From contig NZ_JAYLLN010000001.1 of assembly GCF_037126265.1 (NCBI RefSeq), positions 186,001 to 250,000 of the forward strand: DNA of 64,000 nt. The letters run 5' to 3'. Made by a program: the position numbers and the translations under genes. The stretch comes from Sphingobacterium tenebrionis (GTDB lineage: Bacteria > Bacteroidota > Bacteroidia > Sphingobacteriales > Sphingobacteriaceae). Positions 61,305 to 64,000 of the stretch are shown here, in pieces (positions within the stretch are counted from its first letter, which is position 1; each line of letters begins with the position of its first letter). Below the pieces are notes generated by a model. It was not told the origin of the DNA. It was given only the letters and a program-made list of their open reading frames with translations, and searched no databases.

Positions 61305-64000
61305 GCGAAGTAGCAAAGGTAATTTATGAAATCATCATTTGGTTATTCCTGATATATGCAGCAGGAATCTTTACTATATATACATGGATCGCTATATTTT
61401 CCTATGGTGCTCTGGTGCGGTATAAGCAGGGGAATGTCTTTACTGATTATTCAATCATTGCAACTAATCCAAATTCTCCAAGTTTCAGTCTCATAGCACC
61501 AGCATACAATGAGGGGATTACCATCGTGGAGAATGTACGTTCCCTATTGTCCATTTATTATCACAGATTGGAGATCATTATCGTTAATGATGGCTCTAAG
61601 GATGATTCCATTGAGCGATTGGTCAAGGCCTATCATTTAGTGCCTGTCCCTTATATCATACCGGGGAATCTGTCCACCCAAGAGGTCAAGCAGGTCTATA
61701 AAAGTACAAATCCGGCATTTAGGAAACTGATTGTTGTCGATAAGAAAAACGGGGGCAAGGCAGATGCGCTGAATGTGGGGATCAATATCTCCAAGTCAGA
61801 TTATATCGTATGCATAGACGTGGACTGCATCATTGAACAGGATGCGGTACTCAAACTGGCCAAGCCCTTTATGGAGCAGACCGATGAACGTTTGATCGCT
61901 TGCGGTGGTGTAATTCGTTTGGCCAACAACTGCAGGATCGAACACGGGAAAGTACTGGAGGTCAACTTGCCCAAAAGCTGGCTCGGTCGTTCCCAGGCAC
62001 TGGAATATATCCGGGCATTTGTACTGGGAAGGATGGCCTGGTCCCGTGCAAGTGGATTGATCCTGATCTCTGGGGCCTTTGGGGCATTTGATAAGGAGAT
62101 CGTTCTGGCTTGCGGGGGATATGACCATGCGACCGTAGGAGAGGACATGGAATTGGTGGTGCGTATGCGCCGTTATATGATCGAACAAAATCTACCGCAT
62201 CAGGTGATCAATATCCCAGATCCATTATGCTGGACAGAGGTACCTGAAGATAAAGAAGTACTAAAGAAACAACGTAACCGATGGATGCGCGGTACGATGG
62301 AAACACTTTGGAAGCATCGCAAGCTGATGTTTAACCCTAGATATGGGAAGCTAGGCATGATCAGTCTCCCTTATTGGTTCTTCTTTGAGTTCCTGGGACC
62401 TTTTGTAGAGTTTTCCGGTTATGCCGTCTTTTGGATCTTTGTTTTTTCGGGGACCATCAACTGGTCTTTTTTTATCGCGTTGTATGCTCTGGTTGTATTT
62501 TCGAGCGTGCTGTATTCCTCATATGCCATAGCGGTAGATCTTGTCAGCCGGCAGGTCTATTCCAAACAGAAGGATATGCGGAAATTGATCCTGACGGCTG
62601 TTTTTGAGCCCTTTTATTTCCATCCCTTGGTTACCTGGGCTGGGATTCGCGGCATGGTAGATTATTTCCGCAAGAAAAGCGGTTGGGGCGAAATGACCCG
62701 ACAGGGCTTTTCACAGGAAAAGAAGGAAAGTGTAAGGGCAAGGTTGCTTAGGATGGGAAAGCAGATCCTGCAATACTTTTCTGTAGCTGGAAGTCTTTTC
62801 ATCGTCCTTGTGCTTGTTTTTTCCGTGATCGAATGGTTGCTCTATGGATCATTTATCCAACATTTTAAAGGGGCAACTGAGTTTTTTATCATGTTGGGGA
62901 ACAACATGCTTTACAGTTTTACGCTACTATTTGTTCTTGGAATGATGTTCGGTCTTGTCCAGCTGCTTAACAGAACACTTTCCAAATGGTTATTTAATCT
63001 CTTATTGGCTGTTCTACTTATTTCCCAATTGCTTCTGGCCTTCTACTTTTCATCCTCGAGAAACCTGTTGGGATCCGATCTCTTCTTTTATTCGGCTGAG
63101 GAAATAAAAAACATCCTGGAATCCAGTCAGGTTCTGACCTTGAAGAATATCCTTGCCCTGGTTGCCGGTCTTCTTGGTATTTATAGCCTATTCCATTTTT
63201 TAGCTAAAAAATGGAAGGGCTCTGCACCATTGGGATTAAGCTTAATGGGATTAGGGATTATCAGTATCCTTCTGCTGAGCCTATCTGTGGAATTCAATAG
63301 TGATAGGGACGAATCTGTTCAGACCGCCGAACAGAGTAAACTGGGGTTCTTTGTAGGATCCAATACCGAACATCTGATGCAGGAAATCAAGGCTGGATAT
63401 TTTGACAGTAATCCAGGAGCTGTCTATGCGGGTATTTCTGCGGATTACCCATTCCTAAAACAGGAACAAACGAAGGATGTGCTAGGCCCATTGATGGTCA
63501 AGACCGATAAGGTTCCCAATCTGGTGCTGATCATTGTTGAGGGATTGGGGAATGCCTATTCGGACCCCAATGGCTATATAGGGGATTTTACCCCTTTTTT
63601 GAGCAGTCTGAAAGATAGCTCAATGGTCTGGGAAAATGCTTTAAGCTCTTCGGGCAGGACGTTCTCAGCACTTCCGACCCTTTTGGGATCTCTTCCCTTT
63701 GCCAGTGCCGGATTCCTGGAACAGGCTGATTATCCCGATCACTTCAACCTTTTGAATGTCCTGAGGCACAACCGGTTCCAAACCTCCTTCATCTACGGGG
63801 GAGATGTCAATTTCGATTACATGGCCAAATACCTGGAATTCAACCAGATCGATAGGATCATCGAGCAGGGGAGTTTTCCAAAGGGATATCGTAAGCTTCC
63901 AAGTTCAGCTGGTGAAAGCTGGGGATATGAAGATCAGGCCGTGCTGGACCAATTGTACAGGCAAGGGGATGGGGCGACGCCTCCATATTTTCACATCGCC
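61301..64000 (+). CDS. Family-2 glycosyltransferase fused to LtaS/sulfatase-like transferase, partial (3' end outside window)
   Basis: A single uninterrupted frame of 900 codons that runs off the window. Part 1 (~1-470) is a processive membrane GT2 with one TM before and several after the catalytic domain. Its motifs are NDGSKDDS, DVD at 173-175, GED with Asp282 and QRNRW at 324-328 (QxxRW), as in cellulose, hyaluronan and PNAG synthases. Part 2 (from ~483) has five TM helices and then an alkaline-phosphatase-superfamily domain like lipoteichoic-acid synthase. The start VPNLVLIIVEGLGN includes metal-ligand candidate Glu747, and SSSGRTFSALPTLL offers Thr787 as nucleophile. It would polymerise a polysaccharide and transfer a phosphate-linked head group to it; the sugar and head group are unknown. 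Start overlaps the preceding stop by 4 nt. Confidence 0.85.
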   Translation, partial: MSEVAKVIYEIIIWLFLIYAAGIFTIYTWIAIFSYGALVRYKQGNVFTDYSIIATNPNSPSFSLIAPAYNEGITIVENVRSLLSIYYHRLEIIIVNDGSKDDSIERLVKAYHLVPVPYIIPGNLSTQEVKQVYKSTNPAFRKLIVVDKKNGGKADALNVGINISKSDYIVCIDVDCIIEQDAVLKLAKPFMEQTDERLIACGGVIRLANNCRIEHGKVLEVNLPKSWLGRSQALEYIRAFVLGRMAWSRASGLILISGAFGAFDKEIVLACGGYDHATVGEDMELVVRMRRYMIEQNLPHQVINIPDPLCWTEVPEDKEVLKKQRNRWMRGTMETLWKHRKLMFNPRYGKLGMISLPYWFFFEFLGPFVEFSGYAVFWIFVFSGTINWSFFIALYALVVFSSVLYSSYAIAVDLVSRQVYSKQKDMRKLILTAVFEPFYFHPLVTWAGIRGMVDYFRKKSGWGEMTRQGFSQEKKESVRARLLRMGKQILQYFSVAGSLFIVLVLVFSVIEWLLYGSFIQHFKGATEFFIMLGNNMLYSFTLLFVLGMMFGLVQLLNRTLSKWLFNLLLAVLLISQLLLAFYFSSSRNLLGSDLFFYSAEEIKNILESSQVLTLKNILALVAGLLGIYSLFHFLAKKWKGSAPLGLSLMGLGIISILLLSLSVEFNSDRDESVQTAEQSKLGFFVGSNTEHLMQEIKAGYFDSNPGAVYAGISADYPFLKQEQTKDVLGPLMVKTDKVPNLVLIIVEGLGNAYSDPNGYIGDFTPFLSSLKDSSMVWENALSSSGRTFSALPTLLGSLPFASAGFLEQADYPDHFNLLNVLRHNRFQTSFIYGGDVNFDYMAKYLEFNQIDRIIEQGSFPKGYRKLPSSAGESWGYEDQAVLDQLYRQGDGATPPYFHIA

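Overview
The window looks like a chromosomal segment of a Bacteroidota bacterium, most likely Sphingobacteriaceae (Sphingobacterium/Pedobacter-like). The evidence is a SusC/SusD outer-membrane pair controlled by an ECF sigma factor and FecR, an ExbB-ExbD-ExbD-TonB cluster, DUF5686, DUF4843 and PKD-like lipoprotein families, and promoters with the Bacteroidota -7 element TAnnTTTG. No rRNA, tRNA, CRISPR array, insertion sequence or prophage was recognised.

Layout. 1-8.4 kb: potassium uptake (TrkH end, TrkA), a YfhO-type membrane protein, rnhB, and an exported CBM9/DOMON-like protein next to a large outer-membrane barrel protein. 8.5-11 kb: repeat-rich spacer, an M16 peptidase and fabD. 11-21.6 kb: an AT-rich minus-strand island (ECF sigma, FecR, SusC, SusD, DUF4843, PKD-like lipoprotein, TlpA-like thioredoxin) bounded by strong terminators. 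21.7-24.3 kb: metK, a diacylglycerol-kinase-family enzyme and a SUI1/YciH protein. 24.7-30.8 kb: ExbB, two ExbDs, TonB, a small membrane protein, a PstS-like lipoprotein and a TPR protein, which together energise the outer-membrane transporters. 30.8-43.8 kb: a complete nuoA-N respiratory complex I operon with a short NuoG. 43.9-55.8 kb: housekeeping genes (DUF5686 barrel, enoyl-CoA hydratase, AI-2E family permease, phosphopantetheinyl transferase, dcd, M28 peptidase, pgi, ClC channel, prfB with a programmed +1 frameshift). 55.9-64 kb: a tightly packed four-gene unit consisting of a GAF/multi-PAS hybrid histidine kinase with two receivers and an HPt, a single-domain receiver, a membrane-anchored helical-repeat protein, and a processive family-2 glycosyltransferase fused to an LtaS-like five-TM/alkaline-phosphatase-type transferase that runs off the window.

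The best candidate for an undescribed system is that last unit. It reads as a phosphorelay-controlled machine for making and decorating a surface polysaccharide, with polymerase and head-group transferase in one polypeptide. The second notable signal is in non-coding DNA. Four genes (rnhB, the M16 peptidase, the phosphopantetheinyl transferase and prfB) have TAnnTTTG only 3-4 nt before the ATG, which implies leaderless mRNAs. Two of these promoters are preceded by the same dispersed 35-bp block of heptamers (ACTAAMT), and a third has a shorter trace.

Start codons were moved from the longest frame where a promoter, an ATG or family length argued for it (M16 peptidase, metK, SUI1 protein, nuoC, nuoL, small TonB-cluster protein, DUF5686, PPTase, pgi). 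All assignments rest on reading motifs by eye. No database search was run.
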